Source: Microbacterium sp. lyk4-40-TSB-66
GTDB lineage: Bacteria > Actinomycetota > Actinomycetes > Actinomycetales > Microbacteriaceae
NCBI RefSeq assembly: GCF_030209475.1
Contig: NZ_JARVRW010000012.1
Coordinates: forward strand, 46,886-110,885
Direction: 5' to 3'
DNA length: 64,000 bases
Shown piece after piece: positions 17,912-26,296 of the stretch. The number at the start of each line of letters is the position of its first letter. The first letter of the stretch is position 1. The position numbers and the translations under genes are program-made. Under the pieces are notes generated by a model. It was not told where the DNA came from, ran no database searches, and saw nothing but the letters and a program-made list of their open reading frames with translations.

Positions 17912-20900
17912 GTGTCCGTCGAACCCGTCATCGTCTACCCGCCCGAGCTGCCCGTCAGCGCCGCGCGGGAGGAGATCGCGCGCGCCATCCGCGACCATCA
18001 GGTCGTGATCGTCGCGGGCGCCACCGGTTCCGGAAAGACGACGCAGCTGCCGAAGATCTGCCTCGAACTCGGCCGCACCTCCATCGCCCACACGCAGCCC
18101 CGCCGTATCGCGGCGCGAACCATCGCCGAGCGCATCGCGGACGAGATGAAGGTGCCGCTCGGCTCCACCGTCGGTTACAAGGTGCGCTTCACCGACAAGG
18201 TCTCGGCCGACACCCGCGTGGCGCTGGTGACCGACGGCATCCTGCTCAACGAGATCCACCGCGACCGGCTGCTGCGCCGCTACGACACGATCATCGTCGA
18301 CGAGGCGCACGAGCGCTCGCTGAACATCGACTTCCTCCTCGGCTACCTGCGCCGCATCCTGCCGAAGCGCCCCGACCTCAAGATCATCGTCACCTCGGCC
18401 ACGATCGACCCCGAGAGCTTCGCGCGGCACTTCGCCGCCGCCCCGGCAGAGCCCGGCGGCGATCCGGTGCCGGCGCCGGTGATCGAGGTGTCGGGCCGGA
18501 CGTATCCGGTCGAGATCCGCTATCGGCCTCCCGGCGGCGCCGACGACGCGAGCGCACCTCCGGAGATCCCGGATGCCGACGACGACGACATCCCGTCGTC
18601 GCGCGGGCGCGCGGCGCCCTCGCCGTCGAATCCCCGGAGTTCCGTACGACCCGCCGCCAAGACGGCGCGCGACGCCGACGACGTCGACGAGGTCGGCGCC
18701 GTGGTCGCCGCTCTCCGCGAACTCGACCGCGAAGCCGCGGGCGACGTGCTCGTCTTCTTCCCCGGCGAGGCGGAGATCCGTGACGCCGCGGATGCCATCC
18801 GCGGGGCGTATCAGAAGGACGCCGCCCCCACCGAGGTACTCCCCCTCTACGGCCGGCTCTCCGCCGCCGAGCAGCACCGCGTCTTCGAGCGCTCGAGCGT
18901 CGCGGGCGTGCGCCGCCGCGTCATCCTCGCCACCAACGTCGCCGAGACGAGCCTCACCGTCCCCGGCATCCGGTACGTCGTCGATACGGGCACCGCACGC
19001 ATCTCCCGCTACAGCAACCGCTCGAAGATCCAGCGACTGCCGATCGAGGCGGTCTCGCAGGCCTCGGCGCAGCAGCGCTCGGGACGCGCCGGCCGCACAT
19101 CGCCGGGCATCGCGATCCGGCTGTACTCCGAAGACGACTTCACCCGCCGCCCGGAGTACACCGAACCCGAGATCCTGCGCACGTCGCTCGCCTCGGTCAT
19201 CCTGCAGATGCTGTCGCTGGGCTTCGGTGACATCCAGGCGTTCCCGTTCCTGACCCCGCCCGACTCGCGGGGCGTGAAGGCCGCGTTCGACCTGCTCGTG
19301 GAGCTGGGTGCGGTGAAGCTGCCGGCGCCGGGGGCGCGGGGCGGCGGCGAGGACACGCGGGAGCGTGACGTGCGCGACGACGGCGATCCGTCGCGCCGAC
19401 GCCCGAACCGCCGCGAAGAGAGCGGGCCGCGCCTCACCGAGATCGGCCGCGAGATCGCCCGGCTGCCCATCGACCCGCGCTTCGCCCGCATGCTCATCGA
19501 GGCGCGACGGGGCGACGTGCAGTCCGAGGTGCTCGCGATCGTGTCGGGCATGTCGATCCAGGACGTGCGTGAACGCCCCGAGGAGCGTCGCGAGGAGGCC
19601 GATCGGTTCCACGCGCGGTTCACCGATCCGACCAGCGACTTCCTCTCGCTGCTCAACCTGTGGGAGTACCTGCAGGAGAAGCAGGCCGAGCTCGGCTCGA
19701 GCGCCTTCCGACGCCTGTGCCGCAGCGAGCACCTCAACTACGTGCGCGTGCGCGAGTGGGTCGACGTGCACCGGCAGCTGCGGTCGTTGGGGGGCGAGCG
19801 CTCCGGCGAGGGTGGCTCGCGTGACGGCGGGCGCGGCGACAACGGGCGTGGGTCGAAGAACCATGTCCCACTTATGGCTGGTTCAAGCCCCTCCAGGCCG
19901 CACAAATCGGGACAGGGTGCACCCACATCGGGACATGGTCCACACAAATCGGGACATGGTTCGGCAGGCGCCGCGCAGAACACCGCCCTCCAGGGGCACG
20001 CCGCCGGCGACGCCATCCACCGGGCGATCCTCAGTGGACTGCTGTCGCACCTCGGCATCCTGGACCCCCGCACGATGACGCAGACCAAGGACCGCAAAGC
20101 CCCGGGCGACGCGCGACCGGTCAAGGGCGAGTACATCGGGGCGCGCGGTGCCCGGTTCGCGATCTTCCCCGGCTCCGGGCTGAAGAAGAAGCGCCCCGCA
20201 GCCGTCATGGCCGCCGAGCTCGTCGAGACCTCGCGCCTGTTCGCCCGCACGGTCGCCGCCGTCGACCCGGCCTGGGCGGAAGACCTCGCTCCCGATCTCG
20301 TGAAGCGCTCGCTCAGCGAGCCGCACTGGTCGAAGGATGCCGGCTCCGCCGCCGCCTACGAGAAGATCACCCTCTTCGGGGTCGAGCTCGTCGGTCGGCG
20401 CCGCGTGCAGCTCGCGCGCTTCGACAGACCGCTCGCGCGCGAGATGTTCGTGCGGCACGCGCTGGTCGAGGGCGAATGGGACCCGTCGGTGCTCGACAAA
20501 CGGCTCACGGCGTTCCTCCGCCGCAACGTCGAGCAGCGCCGACTGCTCGAGAAGATCGAGGAGCGCGAGCGCCGCCGCGACATTCTCATCGGCGACGAGG
20601 CGGTGTTCGCGTTCTACAACGCGCGCATCCCCGCCGAGGTCACCGACGTGCGCTCGTTCGAGACGTGGTGGAAGGATGCCATCCACCGGACGCCCAACCT
20701 GCTCGACCTGCGCGAGTCCGACCTCACCGGCGATCGCGCGCAGGGCAATGACCGGGCGTTCCCCGCGCGCTGGCGTCAGGGCGATCAGACGCTGAATCTC
20801 GCCTACCGCTTCGAGCCCGGAGCCCCCGACGACGGAGTCACGGTCGTGGTGCCACTCCCCCTGCTCGCTCAGCTGCGCCCCGACGGCTTCGACTGGCAGG

Positions 20901-22198
20901 TGCCGGGCATGCGCGACGAGCTGGTCACGGCACTGCTGCGGGCGTTGCCCAAGACGATTCGCCGCAACGTCGTGCCCGCCGCCGACTGGGCCGAGAAATT
21001 CAGTGCCGAGCTGGCGGAGAAGGGCCCTGAGCACGCGAACGGTCTGCCGAAGACGACCCTCGTCGATGCGCTCGCCGCCCTCGTGCAGCGCGTGGCGAAC
21101 CAGCGCGTGAGCGCGGCCGACTTCGAGCTCGACCGGGTCCCCGGCCACCTGAGCCCGTCGTTCCGCGCCGTCGACGCGCGGGGTCGCGCGATCGGCAGCG
21201 ACCGCGACCTGGCGACCCTCCAGCGCCGCCTCGCCGACCGTGCCCGCTCCAGCGTGGAATCGGCCGTCACCCGCGAGCGCCCCGTCGCGCGTTCCTCGGC
21301 CGCGAAGGTCGCCGAAGCCTCACCCGCGTTCGCCTCGCGCGCGAAGCTCACCACGTGGGACTTCGACGAGCTCACCGAGGTCGTCGACACACCCGTCGCC
21401 GGCGGTGTCGTGCGCGGGTATCCGGCTCTGATCGACGAGGGCGACAGCGTGGCTCTGCGTGTCGAGGCGACATCCGAGGACGCGGCACGGCTCACGCGCG
21501 CGGGCGTCCTGCGCCTGATGCTGCTCGCCGTCCCCTCCCCCGCGACCTACGTTCTCGACCACCTCACCGCGAACGAGAAGCTCGCCCTCGCGGCATCCCC
21601 GTACCAGAATGCGAAGGCCCTGATCGAGGATGCGCGCGTCGCGCTGGCCGACGACGTTCTCGGGCGTGAGACACCGAGCGGTGTCGTGCGAACCAAGGCG
21701 GACTTCGAACGGGTGCGAGACGCGTTCTCCGCCGCGTCGGTGGAGCGGACGTTCCAGACCGTCTCGCTCGCGGCGAAGATCCTGCTCGCGCAGCGCGAGG
21801 TGGAGCGGGCGATGAAGGATGCGGCATCCATCACGCTCCTCGGCGCGCTCAACGACGTGCGGGGTCAGGTGAAGGGTCTGCTGTTCCCCGGCTTCCTCTC
21901 GCGGACGGGCCTCGCGCGTCTGCAGCACTATCCCCGCTACCTCGCGGGCGCGCTCGACCGGGTGAAGACCCTCTCGGACAACCCGGGCCGCGACCGCCAG
22001 CGCATGACCGAGTACGAGCGCGCCGCCGCCGGCTTCGTCGAGGCCGGGGGCACGGTTCCCCTCCCCGCCGGAGCCCCGGCGAACCTCGTGCAGACGCGAT
22101 GGCTGCTCGAGGAGTTGCGGGTGAGCCTGTTCGCCCAGCGTCTCGGCACCGCGGAACCCGTGTCCCCGCAACGCATCGCGAAGGCGTTGAAGGGCTGA
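17912..22198 (+). CDS. hrpA: ATP-dependent RNA helicase HrpA (DEAH box)
   Basis: 1428 residues. Superfamily 2 helicase: Walker A GATGSGKTT at 36-44, DEAH with DEAHERSLNIDFLLGYL near 130, motif III SATID, motif VI QRSGRAGR, then HA2/OB-fold and the long DUF3418 C-terminus typical of HrpA. HrpA acts on mRNA-bound or stalled ribosomes in E. coli. GTG 17912 is preceded by TAGGCT 8 nt upstream, so nearly leaderless. It is longer than E. coli HrpA (1300) owing to low-complexity inserts at about 205-260 and 475-500, and a 7-residue tandem repeat insert at about 649-684 that has DNA features of a mobile repeat (separate entry). Confidence 0.93.
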   Translation: MSVEPVIVYPPELPVSAAREEIARAIRDHQVVIVAGATGSGKTTQLPKICLELGRTSIAHTQPRRIAARTIAERIADEMKVPLGSTVGYKVRFTDKVSADTRVALVTDGILLNEIHRDRLLRRYDTIIVDEAHERSLNIDFLLGYLRRILPKRPDLKIIVTSATIDPESFARHFAAAPAEPGGDPVPAPVIEVSGRTYPVEIRYRPPGGADDASAPPEIPDADDDDIPSSRGRAAPSPSNPRSSVRPAAKTARDADDVDEVGAVVAALRELDREAAGDVLVFFPGEAEIRDAADAIRGAYQKDAAPTEVLPLYGRLSAAEQHRVFERSSVAGVRRRVILATNVAETSLTVPGIRYVVDTGTARISRYSNRSKIQRLPIEAVSQASAQQRSGRAGRTSPGIAIRLYSEDDFTRRPEYTEPEILRTSLASVILQMLSLGFGDIQAFPFLTPPDSRGVKAAFDLLVELGAVKLPAPGARGGGEDTRERDVRDDGDPSRRRPNRREESGPRLTEIGREIARLPIDPRFARMLIEARRGDVQSEVLAIVSGMSIQDVRERPEERREEADRFHARFTDPTSDFLSLLNLWEYLQEKQAELGSSAFRRLCRSEHLNYVRVREWVDVHRQLRSLGGERSGEGGSRDGGRGDNGRGSKNHVPLMAGSSPSRPHKSGQGAPTSGHGPHKSGHGSAGAAQNTALQGHAAGDAIHRAILSGLLSHLGILDPRTMTQTKDRKAPGDARPVKGEYIGARGARFAIFPGSGLKKKRPAAVMAAELVETSRLFARTVAAVDPAWAEDLAPDLVKRSLSEPHWSKDAGSAAAYEKITLFGVELVGRRRVQLARFDRPLAREMFVRHALVEGEWDPSVLDKRLTAFLRRNVEQRRLLEKIEERERRRDILIGDEAVFAFYNARIPAEVTDVRSFETWWKDAIHRTPNLLDLRESDLTGDRAQGNDRAFPARWRQGDQTLNLAYRFEPGAPDDGVTVVVPLPLLAQLRPDGFDWQVPGMRDELVTALLRALPKTIRRNVVPAADWAEKFSAELAEKGPEHANGLPKTTLVDALAALVQRVANQRVSAADFELDRVPGHLSPSFRAVDARGRAIGSDRDLATLQRRLADRARSSVESAVTRERPVARSSAAKVAEASPAFASRAKLTTWDFDELTEVVDTPVAGGVVRGYPALIDEGDSVALRVEATSEDAARLTRAGVLRLMLLAVPSPATYVLDHLTANEKLALAASPYQNAKALIEDARVALADDVLGRETPSGVVRTKADFERVRDAFSAASVERTFQTVSLAAKILLAQREVERAMKDAASITLLGALNDVRGQVKGLLFPGFLSRTGLARLQHYPRYLAGALDRVKTLSDNPGRDRQRMTEYERAAAGFVEAGGTVPLPAGAPANLVQTRWLLEELRVSLFAQRLGTAEPVSPQRIAKALKG
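19859..19961. repeat. In-frame repeat element with terminal inverted repeats inside hrpA
   Basis: Bounded by a perfect 11-bp inverted repeat AACCATGTCCC (19859-19869) / GGGACATGGTT (19951-19961). Inside, ATCGGGACA recurs at 19906, 19927 and 19948, exactly 21 bp apart, encoding PHKSGQG, APTSGHG, PHKSGHG. Base composition is clearly lower in GC than the flanks. The multiple ATGTCCC-type repeats resemble IS481-family ends, but no transposase is present. Confidence 0.6.
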
Positions 22199-22423
22199 GC
22201 CCCCGGCCGCCGGACGCGACCCGGACCGGACGGCCCCGCGACGGGCGCGCCCGGTTGCGGACATGGCCACAATTGGACATTGCGCCGCGCTCCCGACCTC
22301 CGCCACGGTGGGAGCACGACCGACGGCGTTCTCGCTCGCCTCGTGGCCCGTCGTCGTCGGCACCGCGGCGCCCGCGGCGACATCGAGTCGACTGACACCC
22401 GACTCCCCACTCCGGAAGATCAC
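22199..22423. other. Intergenic region upstream of the Ig-like protein
   Basis: 225 bp. No coding signal. A short AT-richer stretch, ACATGGCCACAATTGGACAT (22260-22279), could hold promoter elements for the downstream gene but no clear -10 was found. GGAAG ribosome site is 7 nt before ATG 22424. Confidence 0.35.
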
Positions 22424-23311
22424 ATGAAACGCATGACACGGCTCGTCACTCTGGTCACCCTGACGGCTCTTCTGGCCGTCGGCGGGGGCACCGCCGCCTC
22501 CGCACGAGGCACGGCCACCGTGACCGCGAACCCCACCACCGTCGCCGTCGACGAGACCACGACCATCACCGCCACCGGGCTCGGCGGCCTGGAGGACGCC
22601 TTCTTCGGTCTCGCGGGCTCGCCGGGAGGCCTGCTCTCGACGCAATCGGGTGGGGCCGGCTCCACCGACGTCACGAGCCCGGCGAACGACGGCCAGGCCA
22701 CGGCGTACTTCCGCGCCACACAGGCGGGAACCTTCACCGTGGCCGTCGGTGACGGCGAGACCGTGCTGGGCACCGTGTCAGTGACGGTCAGCGGATCGGC
22801 GCCTCAGCCCACCGCCACGTCGCAATCCCCCATCATCGAGGTCGATTCGTCTCTCGTCGTGGGGCAGAAGACGCGGGTGGAGGCGAAGGTCGACGGTCTC
22901 CAGACGGTCGGCTTCGGTCTCGACTCCACGGACGGAGGATCGTTCTCCGACGGGAGCTCCACCGGCCCCTCGATCACGACGGCCGTGACGAACGGGACGG
23001 CCACCGTCGAGTTCACCCCCGCGCGAGCGGGCTCGGTGACCATCGCCCTGTCCGACGGCGAGACGGTGCTCGCGTCTGCCGTCGTGCAGGTCGCGGCAGC
23101 GGCCGTCACGCCGTCCGCGTCCGCGACCCCCACGCCCAGCGCGACGTCCGCCACGAGCCCGACTCCCGCCCCGGTCGCGGACTCGGCCCCGGTGCTGCCC
23201 TGGATCCTGCTCGTGGTGGCGATCCTCGTCATCGCAGGCCTCATCGTCTGGCTGGTCGTCTCCCGCCGGCGGGGTCCTCGCGTGCGTCGCAGCGGTCCGA
23301 CCGCAGACTGA
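22424..23311 (+). CDS. Secreted Ig-like domain protein with C-terminal membrane anchor
   Basis: 295 residues, no recognised family by name. Signal peptide (MKRMTRLVTLVTLTALLAVG...ASA), then two beta-rich repeats of about 90 residues with matching cores (TVAVGDGETVLGTVSVTV and TIALSDGETVLASAVVQV), a Ser/Thr/Pro-rich spacer at about 225-255, a membrane helix at about 260-282 and a basic tail RRRGPRVRRS. No LPXTG motif is present, so it is anchored by the helix rather than by sortase. The tandem repeats suggest an adhesin- or filament-like surface role (inference). The Thr/Pro stretch may be O-mannosylated. Confidence 0.72.
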   Translation: MKRMTRLVTLVTLTALLAVGGGTAASARGTATVTANPTTVAVDETTTITATGLGGLEDAFFGLAGSPGGLLSTQSGGAGSTDVTSPANDGQATAYFRATQAGTFTVAVGDGETVLGTVSVTVSGSAPQPTATSQSPIIEVDSSLVVGQKTRVEAKVDGLQTVGFGLDSTDGGSFSDGSSTGPSITTAVTNGTATVEFTPARAGSVTIALSDGETVLASAVVQVAAAAVTPSASATPTPSATSATSPTPAPVADSAPVLPWILLVVAILVIAGLIVWLVVSRRRGPRVRRSGPTAD

Positions 23312-23324
23312 TCGCGAAACGCGC

Positions 23325-23378
23325 CGAGGGGCCGATCTCTTCGCCGGACTGAACCGCGGCGACGGGATCGGCCCCTCG
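23325..23378. terminator. Bidirectional hairpin terminator
   Basis: Perfect 13-bp stem CGAGGGGCCGATC (23325-23337) / GATCGGCCCCTCG (23366-23378) between the converging Ig-like and DUF4097 genes. The 28-nt loop has its own small pairing CGCCG/CGGCG. Confidence 0.75.
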
Positions 23379-23386
23379 TGCGTCGG

Positions 23387-24232
23387 TCAGGAGCGGAGGG
23401 TCACCGACCCCATCGTCGCCGTCACATCGACCGTGGCCGTGGCCGACGAGTCCGTGCGCAGGCCGTTGTCGACCGAGCCCATGCCGTCGTCGACGCGGAC
23501 GCGGTAGTCGTCGTCGGGCAGCGTGATGTCGGCGGAGCCGGCGGTCACCTCGACATCCGTGCGTGTCGGGGTCATACCGCTGAGCGTCGCCGTCAGCTCG
23601 CCCCCGGCCACCTCGAAGGCGGCCGTCTCGGCATCCGTCATCGCGGCCGTGGCCGAACCGCCCGACACCGTGAGATCGACGTCTCGCGCCGCGCCGTCGA
23701 GGGTGGCCGTGCCGCCCGCGACCTCGACCGTGACGTCGCCGAAGTCGCCCGTCAGATCCAGCGCGCCGCCGGTCACCTGGATGTCGGCGGTGATGCCGGA
23801 TCCGTCGAGATCGCGGGGAAGGGTGAGCGTGGCCCGCGCCCCGCGCCCGGCGTCGACGAACGAGCCCGACGGGGAAGCGACGCGCAGTGAGTCCCCGTCC
23901 CGCTCGAACGTCCACCCTCGACGTCCGCGGTCGTCGGCGTCGAGCTGCGGCGAGTCCACGTCGCCGTACTCCACCGTAAGCTCTCCCCCCGCGAGGTCGA
24001 TCCGCAGATCGGTGAGGGGCAGCGAGGAGGTGTCGGACGACACGTCGTACGACGACGTCTCGCCGCGCCAGTCGGCCATGCTCGCCACGGCCGAGAATCC
24101 GGTACCGGCGAGGGTGCCGACGGCGACGACGGTACCGACGACGATCGTGACGATCGACACGGCGAAGGCGGCACCGCGACGACGGGGCGGTTCGGGGGCG
24201 GCGGGGGCGGGAAGGGGTGTCTGCGCGGTCAT
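23387..24232 (-). CDS. DUF4097-type beta-strand repeat membrane protein
   Basis: 281 residues. Pro-rich cytoplasmic start, one membrane segment at about 23-48, then an extracytoplasmic beta-helix-like domain of repeated short strands (LDLTGDFGDVTVEVAGGTATLDG and similar), the DUF4097/LiaG adhesin-like fold. Its ATG overlaps the response-regulator stop by 4 bp, so it is the third gene of a kinase-regulator operon and is presumably part of, or sensed by, that envelope-stress circuit (inference). Confidence 0.8.
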   Translation of the reverse strand: MTAQTPLPAPAAPEPPRRRGAAFAVSIVTIVVGTVVAVGTLAGTGFSAVASMADWRGETSSYDVSSDTSSLPLTDLRIDLAGGELTVEYGDVDSPQLDADDRGRRGWTFERDGDSLRVASPSGSFVDAGRGARATLTLPRDLDGSGITADIQVTGGALDLTGDFGDVTVEVAGGTATLDGAARDVDLTVSGGSATAAMTDAETAAFEVAGGELTATLSGMTPTRTDVEVTAGSADITLPDDDYRVRVDDGMGSVDNGLRTDSSATATVDVTATMGSVTLRS

Positions 24233-24894
24233 GAGGTGGCTCCGGTGTGATCGTGGCCGAGGTGGACGAGGGCGGCGATGACGCGGCGGTTGCCCGTCTC
24301 GTCCTGCTCGAGGCCGAGCTTGGTGAAGATGGCGGTGATGTACTTCTCGACGCTGGCCTCACTGACGAACAGCGCGCCGGCGATGGCCTGATTCGAGCGG
24401 CCCTCGGCGATCAGCGCGAGCACGGACCTCTCGCGTTCGGTGAGGCTCTGCAGCCGCTCGTCGCGGCGGCGACGGGTGAGCAGCTGGGCGACGACCTCGG
24501 GGTCCAGCACCGTGGCGCCGCCGGCGATCGCGGCGACCGCGGCGAGGAAGTCGGCGACGTCGGCCACCCGGTCCTTCAACAGGTACCCTAGGGCCCCCTG
24601 CCCGTCGGCGATCAGGTCGCTCGCGTACCGCTCCTCGACGTACTGCGACAGCACGAGGACCGCGAGCCCCGGATGCCGAGACCTCAGCGCGATCGCCGCG
24701 CGGATGCCCTCGTCGGTCCAGGTCGGCGGGAGTCGCACGTCGAGGATGCACAGCGCAGGCTCCGTCTCGGCGACCGCCGCCTCGAGCCCTGCGGCATCCG
24801 GAAGGGCGGCGACGACCTCGTGGCCGTCGTCGGCGAGCAGGCGCACGAGCCCCTCGCGCAGCAGCACCGAGTCCTCGCAGATCAGGACGCGCAC
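24229..24894 (-). CDS. NarL/LuxR-family response regulator
   Basis: 221 residues. Receiver domain with the acidic pair in CEDS, phosphoacceptor Asp in CILDVRLPP (about residue 53), and K in LLKDR; C-terminal LuxR helix-turn-helix LTERERSVLALIAEGRSNQAIAGALFVSEASVEKYI. GTG 24894 overlaps the kinase stop by 13 bp. Partner of the HisKA_3 kinase immediately upstream. Confidence 0.9.
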   Translation of the reverse strand: MRVLICEDSVLLREGLVRLLADDGHEVVAALPDAAGLEAAVAETEPALCILDVRLPPTWTDEGIRAAIALRSRHPGLAVLVLSQYVEERYASDLIADGQGALGYLLKDRVADVADFLAAVAAIAGGATVLDPEVVAQLLTRRRRDERLQSLTERERSVLALIAEGRSNQAIAGALFVSEASVEKYITAIFTKLGLEQDETGNRRVIAALVHLGHDHTGATS

Positions 24895-26204
24895 GGGACG
24901 TTCACCTCCACCGTGGTCGGACCGCCCTGCGGGCTGTCGATGCGCGCCGTGCCGCCCGCGGCGGTGACGCGGTTGACGATGCCGTCGAGGCCGCCGCCGG
25001 GGACGATCCGTGCGCCCCCGAGACCGTCGTCCTCGACGCGGGCCCAGAGCGAGCCGTCCTCGCGCACCCGCACGGCGACGCGACAGGCGGCGGCGCGGGA
25101 GTGCTTCGCGGCGTTGGTGAGGGTCTCGGCGATCGCGAAGTACACGGCCTCCTCCGCCGCACGCCCGCACCGGCGCGGCAGGCGCACATCGAGGGTCACG
25201 GGGATGTGGGAGCGGGATGCGATGGCCGACAGGGCGGCATCCAATCCCCTGTCTTCGAGCACCGAGGCGTGGATGCCGCGGGCGAGCTGGCGGAGTTCGG
25301 TGATGGCCGACTTGGTCGAGGCATGGGCTTCGGCGACCAGCGCCTTGGCGGCCTCGGGGTCATCGTCGATCTTGGTCTGCGCGAGCCCGAGGGTCATGCC
25401 GATCGAGACCAGACGCGGCTGGACGCCGTCGTGCAGGTCGCGTTCGATGCGCGTGCGTTCGACCTCGGCGGCCCGGACGGCACCGGCTCGACGGGTGTCG
25501 GAGGTGCGGGCCTGCTCGACGAGCTGCGCCTCGCGGGAGGGGACGAAGATCGCCCGCACGATGACGCCGTGCAGGATCGCGAGACCGATGATGACGCCGA
25601 GCGCGACGATGACCGCGGCGATGCCGGTGAGGGGTGCGGCGACCCCGGGCAGCGGAACGATGCCGAGCAGGCGCGTGTCCGACCAGCCGAAGAGCGGGCT
25701 CGCCGTGAGACCGATCCCCCACGAGACGATGCCGATCGAGGCGATCGTGGCGAGGCCCAGGACCGTCGCGATGGCGAAGGAGGCCACGGCGCGCCACTGC
25801 AGAGGGTCGATGGCCTGCAGCCAGACGGTGTGCAGTACCCCGACGAACCCGGGCTTGGGGCTGCGGCGCGGGCGGATCGGCGCGAGTCCCAGTCCGTAGA
25901 GGCCGTCGACGCGGGCCCGCTCGAACCACGCGACCGCGAAGAGCGCGTAGACGAAGGCGACGAGCACCACGACGCCGATGAGCAGCGCGGGGAGCAGCCC
26001 GAAGCCCGAGCCGAACAGGCTGAACAGCGCGGTGAAGACGGCGGGTCCCACCACGCCGAGCGCGGCGAGGTGGGCTGCCGCGCCCGCGACGCGACCGGCA
26101 GAGGCGACGCGCACCTTCGGCGGCACGGCGACCGGGGTCGCGGCGGGTTCGACGGAGGCGCCGGGGAGCGGCGGCGGGGGCGGAAGGACGGGTGCCGTGG
26201 TCAT
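24882..26204 (-). CDS. Sensor histidine kinase, HisKA_3 (NarX/DesK) type
   Basis: 440 residues. Pro-rich N-terminus, several membrane helices at about 40-220 forming a sensor-like domain, then the dimerisation helix ERTRIERDLHDGVQPRLVSIG (phospho-His in RDLHDG) and an HATPase_c domain with ETLTNAAKHS, VEDDGLGG and GGGLDGIVNRV. ATG 26204 is preferred over 26213 because TAGCGT is 7 nt upstream (leaderless). The signal is unknown; the operon ends with the DUF4097 surface protein. Confidence 0.88.
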   Translation of the reverse strand: MTTAPVLPPPPPLPGASVEPAATPVAVPPKVRVASAGRVAGAAAHLAALGVVGPAVFTALFSLFGSGFGLLPALLIGVVVLVAFVYALFAVAWFERARVDGLYGLGLAPIRPRRSPKPGFVGVLHTVWLQAIDPLQWRAVASFAIATVLGLATIASIGIVSWGIGLTASPLFGWSDTRLLGIVPLPGVAAPLTGIAAVIVALGVIIGLAILHGVIVRAIFVPSREAQLVEQARTSDTRRAGAVRAAEVERTRIERDLHDGVQPRLVSIGMTLGLAQTKIDDDPEAAKALVAEAHASTKSAITELRQLARGIHASVLEDRGLDAALSAIASRSHIPVTLDVRLPRRCGRAAEEAVYFAIAETLTNAAKHSRAAACRVAVRVREDGSLWARVEDDGLGGARIVPGGGLDGIVNRVTAAGGTARIDSPQGGPTTVEVNVPCAS

Positions 26205-26211
26205 GGCATCC

Positions 26212-26217
26212 ACGCTA
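26212..26217 (-). promoter_or_regulatory. -10 element of the kinase-regulator-DUF4097 operon
   Basis: TAGCGT on the minus strand, then GGATGCC and ATG 26204: a leaderless start with the recurring GGATGCC heptamer. Confidence 0.55.
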
Positions 26218-26296
26218 TGACCCCGTCCCTCGCGGCACCTCCCGGTCAGCCCCCGGCTCGATTCGGGTTATCCCGAAACCCCGCTCGCGCGGACGG

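Noticed and set aside
19900..19961. CRISPR array
   Set aside because: Repeats are 9-14 bp at a strict 21-bp period, inside a coding linker, with no cas genes.
25496..25512. TGTCGGAGG inside the histidine kinase gene as a further promoter
   Set aside because: No -10-like hexamer at the 7-nt spacing; the bases are explained by the TSDTRR codons.
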